From Biomphalaria glabrata (lineage: Eukaryota; Mollusca; Gastropoda; Planorbidae), in contig NC_074720.1 in NCBI RefSeq assembly GCF_947242115.1, positions 30,816,145 through 30,880,144 on the forward strand: DNA of 64,000 nt, given 5' to 3'. The position numbers and the translations under genes are program-made. Below are positions 11,256 through 21,129 of this stretch, piece after piece. Numbering within the stretch: the stretch's first letter is position 1; each line of letters starts with the position of its first letter. Below the pieces are notes generated by a model that made no database searches, had not been told where the DNA came from, and saw only the letters and a list, made by a program, of their open reading frames with translations.

Positions 11256-13090
11256 AACATCCTGCATTGTCTGCTCCTTACATGACTGCTGGAGGTATTC
11301 GAACCCAACATCCTGCATTGCCTGCTCCTTACATGACTGCTGGAGGTATTCGAACCCAACATCCTGCATTGTATGCTGCTTACATGACTGCTGGAGGTAT
11401 TCGAACCCAACATCCTGCATTGTCTGCTCCTCACATGACTGCTGGAGGTATTCGAACCCAACATCCTGCATTGTATGCTCCTTACATGACTGCTGGAGGT
11501 ATTCGAACCCAACATCCTGCATTGTCTGCTCCTTACATGACTGCTGGAGGTATTCGAACCCAACATCCTGCATTGTATGCTGCTTACATGACTGCTGGAG
11601 GTATTCGAACCCAACATCCTGCATTGTATGCTGCTTACATGACTGCTGGAGGTATTCGAACCCAACATCCTGCATTGTATGCTGCTTACATGACTGCTGG
11701 AGGTATTCGAACCCAACATCCTGCATTGTATGCTCCTTACATGACTGCTAGAGGTATTCGAACCCAACATCCTGCATTGTATGCTCCTTACATGACTGCT
11801 AGAGGTATTCGAACCCAACATCCTGCATTGTATGCCCCTTACATGACTGCTAGAGGTATTCGAACCCAACATCCTGCATTGTATGCTCCTTACATGACTG
11901 CTAGAGGTATTCAAACCCAACATCCTGCATTGTATGCTCCTTACATGACTGCTAGAGGTATTCGAACCCAACATCCTGCATTGTATGCTCCTTACATGAC
12001 TGCTAGAGGTATTCGAACCCAACATCCTGCATTGTATGCTGCTTACATGACTGCTAGAGGTATTCGAACCCAACATCCTGCATTGTATGCTCCTTACATG
12101 ACTGCTGGAGGTATTCGAACCCAACATCCTGCATTGTATGCTGCTTACATGACTGCTAGAGGTATTCGAACCCAACATCCTGCATTGTATGCTCCTTACA
12201 TGACTGCTGGAGGTATTCGAACCCAACATCCTGCATTGTATGCTGCTTACATGACTGCTAGAGGTATTCGAACCCAACATCCTGCATTGTATGCTGCTTA
12301 CATGGCTGCTAGAGGTATTCGAACCCAACATCCTGCATTGTATGCTGCTTACATGACTGCTAGAGGTATTCGAACCCAACATCCTGCATTGTATGCTCCT
12401 TACATGACTGCTAGAGGTATTCGAACCCAACATCCTGCATTGTATGCTGCTTACATGACTGCTGGAGGTATTCGAACCCAACATCCTGCATTGTATGCTG
12501 CTTACATGACTGCTAGAGGTATTCGAACCCAACATCCTGCATTGTATGCTCCTTACATGACTGCTAGAGGTATTCGAACCCAACATCCTGCATTGTATGC
12601 TCCTTACATGACTGCTAGAGGTATTCGAACCCAACATCCTGCATTGTATGCTCCTTACATGACTGCTAGAGGTATTCGAACCCAACATCCTGCATTGTAT
12701 GCTCCTTACATGACTGCTAGAGGTATTCGAACCCAACATCCTGCATTGTATGCTCCTTACATGACTGCTAGAGGTATTCGAACCTAACATCCTGCATTGT
12801 ATGCTCCTTACATGACTGCTAGAGGTATTCGAACCCAACATCCTGCATTGTATGCTGCTTACATGACTGCTGGAGGTATTCGAACCCAACATCCTGCATT
12901 GTATGCTCCTTACATGACTGCTAGAGGTATTCGAACCCAACATCCTGCATTGTATGCTCCTTACATGACTGCTAGAGGTATTCGAACCCAACATCCTGCA
13001 TTGTATGCTCCTTACATGACTGCTAGAGGTATTCGAACCCAACATCCTGCATTGTATGCTCCTTACATGACTGCTAGAGGTATTCGAACT
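11256..13090. repeat. 51-bp tRNA-like minisatellite, about 36 copies
   Basis: The unit is 51 bp (begins acatcctgcattgtatgctc, ends ggtattcgaaccca), repeated head to tail without length change across 1.83 kb. Variation is limited to a few sites: ctgga/ctaga, gctcc/gctgc, tgtct/tgtat. Left copies favour GGAGG and right copies AGAGG, a sign of local homogenisation. On the minus strand each unit contains tagcagtcatgtaaggagc, resembling a tRNA D-arm/A-box, then gggttcgaatacc, a near-consensus B-box. Because 51 is a multiple of three and the unit lacks stops, frames stay open on both strands (527 and 626 codons), but these are repeat artefacts. Confidence 0.95.
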
Positions 13091-13404
13091 ACCATGCATG
13101 ATTCTGATCAGTTTCTTTTTTTTTTAGTCTGTATCTCGGCCACAAACATTAATGGCTGATTCCATCTTAATGGGTAATTTGAACCATTGGAACTCTCCAG
13201 GGAGTGTAACACTTTAATGGACATGAGCAATCAATACTCAATTAATTACCTTAGAGACAAATGTTCAGGTGATGTGAATTCAATTTAATCATCATAAGGC
13301 CGCTTGCACACTACAAGGTTTGGCAGAAAAAAAAAGAAAAGGAACGACTGTTAATGTGTCGATGTTGTTTTCACATTGGTCGGGATGATACCGTGCCGTT
13401 ATCT

Positions 13405-13550
13405 ATATTATAGCAACTTTGTCTGTCTGTCTGGGTAAAAAGTTTGAACTCGTTATTTCTCCCACACCCAATCTCGGATTAAGCTGGAAATGTGCACAAT
13501 TATTTCTTTTACCAGACAACACAAGAATCAATTTAAAAAAAAAATCAATA
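13405..13550 (+). repeat. Dispersed repeat with tgtctgtctgtct head (copy 2)
   Basis: Shares tgtctgtctgtct, gaactcgttatttctccc, acacccaatctcgga, caattatttc and acacaagaatcaat with the block at 6655-7110. Confidence 0.65.
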
Positions 13551-14249
13551 TCTTGAATAAGGGAAAGAAATCGTACTTGTGGTGGTATAAGTTGAATTAG
13601 TCCCATTGAGGAATCTTGAGCCTCAAGTGAACATTTTTTCATGCATTTAAAATAAAACGATCATGTAAACATTCGTAAAGATACCACCTTTTCCCCTCCT
13701 CCTTTCACAACTGGTCCAGTCAAGTGATAGAATCATAGGGCGACAAAAATAATTGGTAAAAATATTGCTGTCGTACAGATTTATGTCTAGGTCAACCGCA
13801 CACATAATTACGTGACTGACCCAAACTAAATAATACTATTGCACTTAATATAATATTTTTTTAAATAAGTATTTTTTTAAAATGTTTTTCTTGTTCGTGC
13901 ATTTCATTTCCAATGTCTGCTTTATGATTGGTTCATTTCTCGTGGCAGACGACTAAAAAAATCTGTCAGGTGTGAAAGGATGTATTTAGTCACTTAGTCC
14001 ACTGAGTACAAGAAGCTTTACGGCGTCCATCGAGGTCCTTGACAAGCTGTTCGGTCATTTTACCGTCACGTGGTAATATGGAAGAGCTCGTGTACATTAT
14101 CGTACGTTTTGTTTTTTCGAACGGTCAACACCGTGTAGAGTACAAGCGACCTAACTGTGAAAGAAAAGATGACACATTGTTTTAATGTTATCGATAAATT
14201 TATTGAACTTATGAAGCTGTGAGGGAAGGGGGGCGGGGGCGGGGGGCTG
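13551..14249. other. AT-rich intergenic DNA, nothing recognised
   Basis: No frame with family resemblance and no repeat structure found. Confidence 0.6.
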
Positions 14250-14405
14250 AGTGGGATTTTGAATTTCGGAATTTTTAGGGCACCCCTGAGTCAACCCAAC
14301 TCTAATGGGTACCTGACTTAAGTTGGGGAATGTAAAGTAGGTTGGTCGTTGTGCTGGCCACATAACACTCTGCTCGTTAACCGTTGGCTAAAGAAGCGAT
14401 GACTT
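14250..14405 (+). mobile_element. SINE family 1, 5'-truncated copy
   Basis: Body only: tttgaatttcggaatttt, ctctaatgggtacctgac, ggttggtcgttgtgctgg, ccacataacac, gttaaccgttggc. The tRNA head is missing and replaced by a G-rich run. Confidence 0.75.
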
Positions 14406-14800
14406 TTTATGCAGGACACCTCTTAATTAACAACAGTATCATTAAAAGGGGCTTAACTCAGTGCGACCACTGTCCTTGAAAGAAATTATGATAATTGATA
14501 TCATATATTTGATATTTCAAATGTCTTTATATGATTACCTCATCAGAATGTTGCCATGATACGGTACGCGACTTTTTGATGCAACATTTTGTAGCGGGCC
14601 GATTTGTTGCTGGAATTTCTGTTCATTATAAAAAAACAAACTATTATAATCAAGAGATTCCTGTTTCCTGTCTTTTTTCTGGTTTCCATGTTGACTTTGC
14701 AAGAAGACTTTGCAAATTTGGAGGAATAGAAAAAAAATAACTGGAAACTAGACGGGTATTTTGAAATCGGCTGTAACAATTTTCCTAGAAATGAGGCAGG

Positions 14801-14801
<1 letters not shown>

Positions 14802-14842
<41 letters not shown>
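14802..14842. repeat. (TA)n microsatellite
   Basis: About 20 uninterrupted TA units. Confidence 0.95.
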
Positions 14843-14845
<3 letters not shown>

Positions 14846-15224
14846 GAAAAGAAAACTACCTATTTGGTAAGTCAGTAAGACTCTGGTATGATCGTTATTC
14901 TTCAAATTGTATTCGTCTTAAAAATAAATTATTTAGCTTACATCTTTCTAAACACGGCATTGGTGGGAATCATGCGTTCGACTCCAATGTTTCTTTGTAT
15001 GCATTCAAACAAACACATGAACATTTGGCGCACCGAATGACGTAGAAATCTTTAGTTGATTTCTTAACAGACGAAATTGATTGGACAAAGTTCACTGAAA
15101 AGACTACTTAGCATTATAAGAAAAAAAAATACTGTCCATACAAGGCGTTCGCACCGTATAGAAAAACTACTTAATTCTAATGTTCCTACAGTTACGCTGG
15201 GCAGGGCGTTATGTTGATATTAGA

Positions 15225-15345
15225 CATAGAAGAGAGCACCAGGCTGCAGACGGCTTAGGAACGAAACAACTGGAGATCACTTACAAGAGCCGCGGGATGC
15301 ACATTTGAGACCAAAAGAAAAACCACTGCCGAGGACACTTTATAT
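15225..15345 (+). pseudogene. Possible LINE C-terminal tail fragment
   Basis: The plus strand reads NNWRSLTRAAGCTFETKRKT and TAEDTLY, resembling the WRxLxRAA...FExKR tails that end many LINE reverse-transcriptase polyproteins. It is very short and rests on pattern resemblance only. Confidence 0.3.
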
Positions 15346-15509
15346 TGACTATTTTTACATATATTTTAACAATGATTTCTTGCACGGTGACTTGAACCCC
15401 TCTGACACCCCCCCCCCCCTGTTTAATGACGTTCCTCTTTTAACTTTAAACTCTTTTTTTCATTATTCCTGTGAAAAACCCTGATTTAATAAAACTATTA
15501 ACTAGGGTG

Positions 15510-15883
15510 CAGCTCCACCTCCGGCCGAATATTCGGCTATTTTTCACTATCCGGTCATATTCGGCTTCGGCCGAATGTCACTACAGGATAGGCATATTCT
15601 ACCAAACTCCGCCAAAACCCCGGTAAAAAAAATAGCTTATCTTTCCATTAATGAACGATACACTACTTCCCCAAACTACTTTGTTGCACTCATTATATTT
15701 TTTGCAATACCAGTAACTGTGGCATCTGGTGAAAGCTTCTTGCAACTCAAACTATTAAAGAATTACTTGAGGTCAACAATTCACTCCAGTCTAGTAATGA
15801 AGCTAAGAAGTTTCACAAAATGCCCTAATGAATACTGCGCAAAAAAAAAAGGTGTTTCAATGTTGGAACATTTCATGCATTAA
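15510..15883 (+). pseudogene. hAT transposase C-terminal (dimerisation) fragment, ZMYM1-like
   Basis: VALIIFFAIPVTVASGESFL then QLKLLKNYLRST matches the hAT C-terminal dimerisation signature (IPVTVASGERSFSKLKLIKNYLRS). Upstream is a palindromic ccgaatattcgg/cggccgaatgt block that may be an element end. No other transposase region is present, so it is a relic. Confidence 0.7.
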
Positions 15884-16289
15884 TGGCAATATTAAATGTC
15901 TGAACGTAACCATTTGAGAAGTTACACTGCAAAGACTGTCCTCCAAGACAATAACAGGCCCATTGTTTTACACAAAAGCTGCAATGGAAAACGACGCGAC
16001 GGGAGCAGTCCTTTTTTAAAACTGTAGGAACACATAAACGTTTTTTTCTATTCAAATAGTCTTGTACATTTAGACTTAGTATTAACAGAACATAGAAGCA
16101 ATTTTTTCGGAATTGAAGGGGGGTGTTCCCATCGCTCATTGTCGTCATTACAAAAATTTGCTCATAATGAATTCGGGTCAATATTAACTTGACAAATTAT
16201 TCAACCGAGCGAAGCTCGAAGAACAAGTTGTATACAAAACTGTATTGCCTGAAAGAGAGAAATAAAGAGAAGTGCTCGATTTAAACATT

Positions 16290-16440
16290 CAATAGTGGAA
16301 AGAAAATAGGATATAGAAAAGAGAGAAATTGAGAGAGCCAGCGAGAGAGAAAAAATATAAAGAAAAAGGAAGAGAAAGGGATAGGGAGAGAGAAGGGAGT
16401 AGACAAAGAGAGAGAGAGAGAGAGAGTGCGCGCGCACGAG
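16290..16440. repeat. GA-rich low-complexity tract
   Basis: Purine-rich (agagaga/ggaaag) on the plus strand, ending in a short GC-alternating run. The Ser/Leu-rich frames on the minus strand are artefacts. Confidence 0.85.
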
Positions 16441-17374
16441 ATGAACCGTGATTAAAATGGAATGTGTGAGAATTAACAAGGAAATATTTTTTTGGAGGCC
16501 AGAGATAGACCAAAAACAAATATTTAGTTAGAAAGAAAAAACTCGTTAGTTATTCTTTTAAAACTAATTGACTAACATGTAGATTTATATTATCTACCAA
16601 TATAATAATATATTCTTAAAACAAAGAGTACAACGAAATGGTGGTACAATGTACTCTATAATTAATTGGAACTCCCTTGCAGCTAATAAAGTGCATCAGG
16701 CCAAAAGCCATTTCGCTTAATTGGCCTATGAAACACAATGTCCCTTCTGACATCTATTGTTATCTGGCTGCGTAATGGGACACCCCCAGGCCCCCCATCT
16801 CCCTACTCCATGTCTTGGTCAGATGTCAAAAAGTGTCTTCATTGAATTAATGGGCTACACCAAAGCAACAAAACAAAATGGAAAAGAGTTCAGAAAATGG
16901 AATTTCTTTCTGTTTTGTTGTTATGTTTTAGCCCGAGGCCATAACATTCTTTATAGTTGACATCTAGCGTGTAGAGCTTAGCTTATTGATCGGAATGATA
17001 TAAACATGTTATATCAATTAGTTTTTTTGTTGCACATCTCATGTTTGCATTAAAACTCAATAAAAGCTTTAAAAAAGAAATGTAATAAATATATCCTATT
17101 TTTAGAGTATTTTTACATTTCTGTGAAACGCGCTCTCCAATGAAACAACTCTTCTGGGACTTAAAACCTTGTTTTGTTTTTAATTATCAATTCTGAACTA
17201 CTTTTATAGAAATGGTGTTTTAAAAATGTCATTTTTAAAGCTCAAAATTTTCTGTGTTTTAATTTTCAACGGTAGAAAGGAACTACCTTAAGTTCCTAAG
17301 TATGTGTGTCATTCATTTATGTCAAAAAAATGTAACTGCTTTACGAGAGAAGTGTATGTTACTATATCGCGCCG
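16441..17374. other. AT-rich intergenic DNA, nothing recognised
   Basis: No gene, RNA or element recognised. Confidence 0.6.
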
Positions 17375-17974
17375 CAGTGGCGTAGCTACCAATGTGCGGG
17401 TGGTGCGGGCCGCACAGGGCACCAAGTGGAGAGGGGCACCAAAATTCCCCCAGTGTGTATTAATTTCCTATTTCCCTGAGCATTTCAGTAAAAACGACTA
17501 ATTGTATGGACACGAACAAGCATAAACTACTGTATTTTAAACATGAACTAACGATTTATAAACTAGTCTGATTTATAAACTAGCTGTTTTGTTTCATCTC
17601 CTTGACTATTTCTTCAATACAATGTAAGCTATAGAACAGTTTGAATCTAATTTACTACATTTATTGTTACTACACTGATCGATGCTCTGTAATATAAAGA
17701 AGAAGAAGAAGATAGGCCAACCCTTTTTTTACTTCATTGTTTAGTCCATTGGTTTAATCTAGATATTGAGTTTACAAATATATTACTAAACACTAGCTCT
17801 AAACAATTGTTTTAGTTTATTCATTTCTTTATGATTCTTAATAGTTTAATTTTTGAAATAATTCTATTGTAATGTCAATTTTTTTAAATAAGCTAACCTT
17901 TGTTTTCTACGATTTTTTTTTAAAACTAACTAGTTAATTGTAATACTGTAACGTAAACAAAATGATGAACAGTG

Positions 17975-18112
17975 CTCAAGACTGACTAGTCTGGCTGGCG
18001 CCTCAAAACCCTTTTAAGCTCAGACGGAGAAATCTGCATCTCTGGTTCTGTCCAGTCTGTGTAGTCTATAAGGGCCCCATACCCAGATCTATCGGGGTCC
18101 CTCATTACCGAC
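17975..18112 (-). pseudogene. LINE RNase H fragment, part B (after the interrupting hAT)
   Basis: On the minus strand this continues the RNase H frame after the insertion: MRDPDRSGYGALIDYTDW and SPSELKRVLRR. It pairs with 20759-21115; the hAT at 18113-20758 lies between them. Confidence 0.6.
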
Positions 18113-18379
18113 CAGGGGCGTAACTAGGGATTTGGGGGCCCGGGGGGATTGACCTCTTTGGGGGCCCCTTGCATTTTGACATTCGACATAAGACATGAGA
18201 TAATGTACGCAAAAATATATAAGCCCCAAATCAAATTGGTTCAGTATATCAGTAAACTTAACAAAAAGTAATCATCAAGACTCTTTTAATGAATAATACC
18301 TTTGTTTATTAGTTAAATAATGCACAAGTGACAAATCTAAATTGATATCGCTTCACGTCGTGCATTCTGTGCAGCAAAG

Positions 18380-19011
18380 ACATCTATAACATCAACTATT
18401 CGGAGGAGGTTGCAAAGTCTGAGCACACGTAATTACCATATGAAGCCTGTTTCCTCAATATGTCTATTGGTGATTGTATTACTGTTTGTTGATGAAAAGT
18501 GCTCGTGCATCAATGACATCATTGAAAAAGCGATTTTCCATTTATTTCATCATACAAACAGGAAAAGTAGCACAGTTTGTCACAAGCGTATCTTCTAACA
18601 GGTGTCTTGGTTCAAGAAGAAACCTAAAGGTATCTATTTTCTTTCCAGCCTTTGGAATCTGCCCTTCATCTCCATATGAAATCTGTCCAGCACTTCTGTC
18701 GCAACACGTTTGAATTGCAGTTGTATTGACAGTCCTACATTAGAACTCAACTTCCCATTAAGTCTTTTCTTTCATATGGTTGTTTTGATTACAGGGAATC
18801 CATAGTATTCACTACCTTCTTTTGCTTTTTCGATGGATTGGGTTTTTGTCAGTTTCTCATCATTTTGCAGAAAGCATGAAAAGGTACTAATTTCTTTAGC
18901 AGATTCCCGTATATGCAGTCCAGACTTTTGTAGTTTCTTCCGAACTATATTAATTGGGCACAGGAGCTTTGACCAGAATTCAAGATAGGCAAAAAATTCG
19001 TAATTTTCCAC
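18380..19011 (-). pseudogene. ZMYM1-like hAT transposase relic of the second element
   Basis: The minus frame at 18772-19011 reads YEFFAYLEFWSKLLCPINIV then RKKLQKSGLHIRESAKEIST, the same helical segment as SFNFLTYLGFWAPVLTEIND in the outer element. Downstream minus sequence (18600-18710) continues the family with a fragmentary KIDTFRFLLEP-like part. Heavily decayed. Confidence 0.6.
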
Positions 19012-19034
19012 TGCATGAAGAAAATTCTGTGCTA

Positions 19035-20200
19035 ATATTATATGGCATTACGTCATTGTTGGTTGTTTATGTTTTGTGCGAAAGCAAAAGGATTCAGAGT
19101 ATACAAAAGTGGGAAAGATCCATATCTCGTTATGCTCGAGTATAGAAATACTCCGATAAGTGGACTGCCGTAATCACCATCACAATTACTGACGAGTAGA
19201 AGACTCAGGGAATCATTCCAACTGATCACAAACTATTGAAACCATTGGTAGCTGAAAATGCAGAGACATTACTCAACGAACGACAGATGAAAAGCTAAGT
19301 GAAATACGATGCAAAAGCAAGACTACCTAAAGATTATTCTGTCGGAGAGTTCGTCTAGGTCAAACATGGCAGAAAGCAGTTGTCATAAAAAAAATTCAGC
19401 ACCCAGATCTTACATCATAAAGACAAACAATGGAATAACATACAGAAGAAATCAACGCTTTTTAAATAAGAGTTTCGATGAAGACATCTCTGGGTACTAT
19501 GATATCGATGAAGACATCTCTGGGTACTATGATACCGATGAAGACAATGAACTGCAAACTGTTGCTACAAACGAAACAGACAGTTATAGACCAACGTCTA
19601 AAGAACTTGTTCAGTCAAGACAACCAGAAGTGGACGAATTGTTAAAATTCCTAGTAGACAGTGCCGGTCGCAGTGGGCACCGCGCTTTCATAGACCCCGG
19701 GCTAATTCCAAGTGTACATTATTAAATTAAACTATTATAACGTATATAAAATAACAGGGTTTTCGCGACCTCCTGATTTTTCAGGGCCTCCAGAAAATCT
19801 CATGAAAATATACGATAAAGTCCTGAACATTTTTTTTAATTTATTCAAATCTCCTGAAGAATAGACGAAATTGACGTTTTGGGGTGCCAATAAATAAAAA
19901 GTGGCATTGCGAGCTTTCATTTGATAAAACTTTATTGCAAAGACGAAAGTAGGCCTATCTTCTAATTCAAAAAATAATAATTTTGACATTATGCTTATCC
20001 CTACCCAGACTAGGCCCCGCGCGATCTGTTTCGCATAGGGCCCCGCAAATGCTAGGGCCGGCCCTGCTAGTAGATATCACTATTAAGAACTTTAAAAGGA
20101 AGGGTGTGATAATAACTTCAATAGGAAGGATGTATTAATATTATATGATATTACGTCATTATTTTTTGTTTATGTTTTGTGCGAAAGCAAAAGGATTAGA
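19035..20200 (+). mobile_element. Ty3/Gypsy LTR-retroelement fossil, strongly reduced and broken
   Basis: Contains the segment following the integrase core in Ty3/Gypsy pol (LEYRNTPISGL and, further on, SYIIKTNNGITYRRNQRFL, an ending typical of the family). A repeat of about 60 bp (19035-19098 and 20139-20199, containing gtttatgttttgtgcgaaag) brackets it and may be LTR remnant. A hAT MITE is inserted at 19659-20066. Most of gag, protease, reverse transcriptase and RNase H are absent. It is a fossil with multiple breaks, old enough to have been hit by the MITE. Confidence 0.6.
19659..20066. mobile_element. hAT MITE inserted in the Ty3/Gypsy fossil, perfect 8-bp target duplication
   Basis: Left end cagtgccggtc and inverted right end cagggccggcc. 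The host 8-mer ctagtaga is duplicated exactly at 19651-19658 and 20067-20074. Length 408 bp, no transposase. A second, truncated copy in inverted orientation lies at 31285-31555. Confidence 0.88.
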
Positions 20201-20758
20201 TCATTAGATGTAAATAAAAAGAGAGTTTCCATTGGATTGAGGAAAGATGAATAAAAGGGTAATAACTCGAGTGTGAAGTTTAATTCTGAAATTATAGACG
20301 CCAAACCCGAATAATGGACAATTTTAGCATTGTTAAGAATAACTTTTAGTTATACTCGATTCTGTAAATTTTGCTAAATTTTGTTAATTAGTGTAGCCAT
20401 ATAATACTCGCCATTTAGATCTATTATTAGTAAAGGTAACAAGATACATGGAATTCGCTGTATATCATGCAGTTTTATTCGTGGCAACAAAGTTTAACAT
20501 GAAATCCGAACTACATATTGCAAAAACTGATCTCTGCGGCAAAAATATTTTTAAAATATCTAGGTTTAGTCTTTGTGATAAATTTAATCCATAAATGTTG
20601 ATTAAAAAAGACACCCGTTGACACTATTTGTCAATCAAATATATTAATTTATGTATTTACAAATAAATTTCGGACACCCATTTGGGCCCCCCCCCTAGGT
20701 GGGGGCCCGGGGGGATTTTAAAATTCTCCCTTCATCCCCCCCCTTAGTTACGCCACTG

Positions 20759-21115
20759 TTACCGACCCATCGGTGTAGCAGAAAATGGCATCTGATGGGT
20801 AGGACTTTAGTGTAGCTGATGCCAAGTTTTGGAGTATGGCAGATGTTAATCGCCTCTTGGTGGCTCCCTCTTGCCCTATAAGGGACATGTTTATTTGTGG
20901 GGCTGGCTATCTCCTCCACGGAGAGCAAGTATTAATTCTTCTAATAGGAATTCTATCAGTGGAGAGCCCAGATGATTTTGACAACTTGGCCGCAATGTGG
21001 AGGAACGATCGCATTTTTATGCGGTTCCTCTCTCTCTCCACTGTTGCACTAAGATTGTGGTGGCTAGCCTATAGTCGCCCCTTTTGTAGCGCTCGTAGGC
21101 CGTAAGTACCGCATT
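20759..21115 (-). pseudogene. LINE fragment with RNase H start, part A (before the interrupting hAT)
   Basis: The minus strand reads EGATKRRLTSAILQNL then AIFCYTDGSV, the YTDGS motif carrying the first catalytic Asp of RNase H. If the hAT at 18113-20758 and one copy of its target duplication are removed, the frame runs straight on into MRDPDRSGYG at 18112 and below. Upstream sequence (to 21115) is decayed polyprotein. Confidence 0.65.
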
Positions 21116-21129
21116 CTCCCTCCTTAAAT

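Larger units (their letters stand above)
18113..20758 (-). mobile_element. Second hAT transposon with perfect 8-bp target duplication, inside the LINE
   Basis: Left end caggggcgtaactaggg (18113-18129), inverted right end cagtggcgtaactaagg. The host 8-mer ttaccgac is duplicated exactly at 18105-18112 and 20759-20766. The termini are related to those of the outer element (cagtggcgtagcta), so both belong to one hAT lineage. It carries a minus-strand transposase relic and a Ty3/Gypsy fossil. Confidence 0.9.

Noticed and set aside
11204-12787. Possible 527-residue repetitive protein on the plus strand
   Set aside because: It is the 51-bp minisatellite read in one frame. The opposite strand is equally open, there is no signal peptide or domain, and the unit is better explained as a tRNA-like repeat.
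16201-16519. Leu/Ser-rich minus-strand frames resembling membrane proteins
   Set aside because: They come from a GA-rich low-complexity tract.
19735-19989. 84-residue minus-strand frame
   Set aside because: It lies wholly inside a MITE with perfect target duplication, and its other copy (31285-31555) does not conserve the frame.
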